A stretch of DNA of 7,345 bases from an uncultured Bacteroidaceae bacterium. Lineage in GTDB: Bacteria > Bacteroidota > Bacteroidia > Bacteroidales > Bacteroidaceae. A program made the position numbers and the translations under genes. This document shows, piece after piece, positions 7,194 to 7,345 of the stretch (position 1 is its first letter; every line of letters starts with the position of its first letter). The stretch covers positions 1 through 7,345 of the forward strand of contig CAKQYA010000056.1 of NCBI GenBank assembly GCA_934293005.1, written 5' to 3'. The notes beneath the pieces were generated by a model. The model had not been told where the DNA came from. It was given only the letters and a program-made list of their open reading frames with translations, and did no database searches.

Positions 7194-7345
7194 CAATAAA
7201 AAGATGAAAATATGAGGGTGATTTGGATTTTTTCTGTAGGGAAATCCCTTTTGCCATTATGATATATGCTATCTTTCCTCTATAAAACAAAAATGAATAT
7301 CTCCGCAAAAGGTAACTAAACATCGGTATAATTAAAATGAGGCGC

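Noticed and set aside
7293..7345. A rightward gene start at the right edge (ATG at 7293 or 7337)
   Set aside because: The first gives only eight residues before a stop, and the second has two further codons before the window ends. There is no ribosome-binding signal and no clear plus-strand promoter at proper spacing, so nothing supports a gene.
1..7345. CRISPR array, insertion sequence, phage or defence system
   Set aside because: No regularly spaced repeats, transposase or integrase motifs, or defence-family domains are visible on either strand.

Overview
The window looks like chromosomal DNA from the Bacteroidales, most likely Prevotella or a close relative. Three things support this: two copies of the Bacteroidetes -7 promoter element TACCTTTGCA, a lipoprotein signal of the Bacteroidetes type (FTSC followed by acidic residues), and protein families that I recall mainly from Bacteroides and Prevotella. 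The genus is inferred from protein style and was not checked by a search.

Layout, all on the minus strand and read from the right end: a promoter with a palindromic leader (about 7139-7193); a 215-residue tyrosine-rich lipoprotein of unknown function (7083-6436); a 218 bp spacer with a weak terminator candidate and several inverted repeats; a very large secreted alpha-2-macroglobulin family protein of 1835 residues (6217-710); two candidate terminators (634-590 and 558-511); about 365 bp of AT-rich DNA in which I see no gene; then a promoter, a leader and the 5' part of a tRNA-Val(UAC) that runs off the left edge.

The macroglobulin dominates. It has a signal peptide, an N-terminal helical region, the usual chain of macroglobulin domains, a helical thioester-type domain and a conserved C-terminal domain. 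The reactive Cys-x-Glu-Gln motif is absent, so it cannot trap proteases covalently by the classical mechanism. The lipoprotein is probably surface exposed. The two genes are co-oriented, but the spacer and the signals in it suggest separate transcription. No partner such as a PbpC-like peptidoglycan synthase lies in the window.

I found no CRISPR array, insertion sequence, phage gene or recognisable defence system. The most interesting items are the thioester-less macroglobulin, the unusual Tyr-rich lipoprotein, and the strong hairpin at 511-558 whose arms are themselves near-palindromes.
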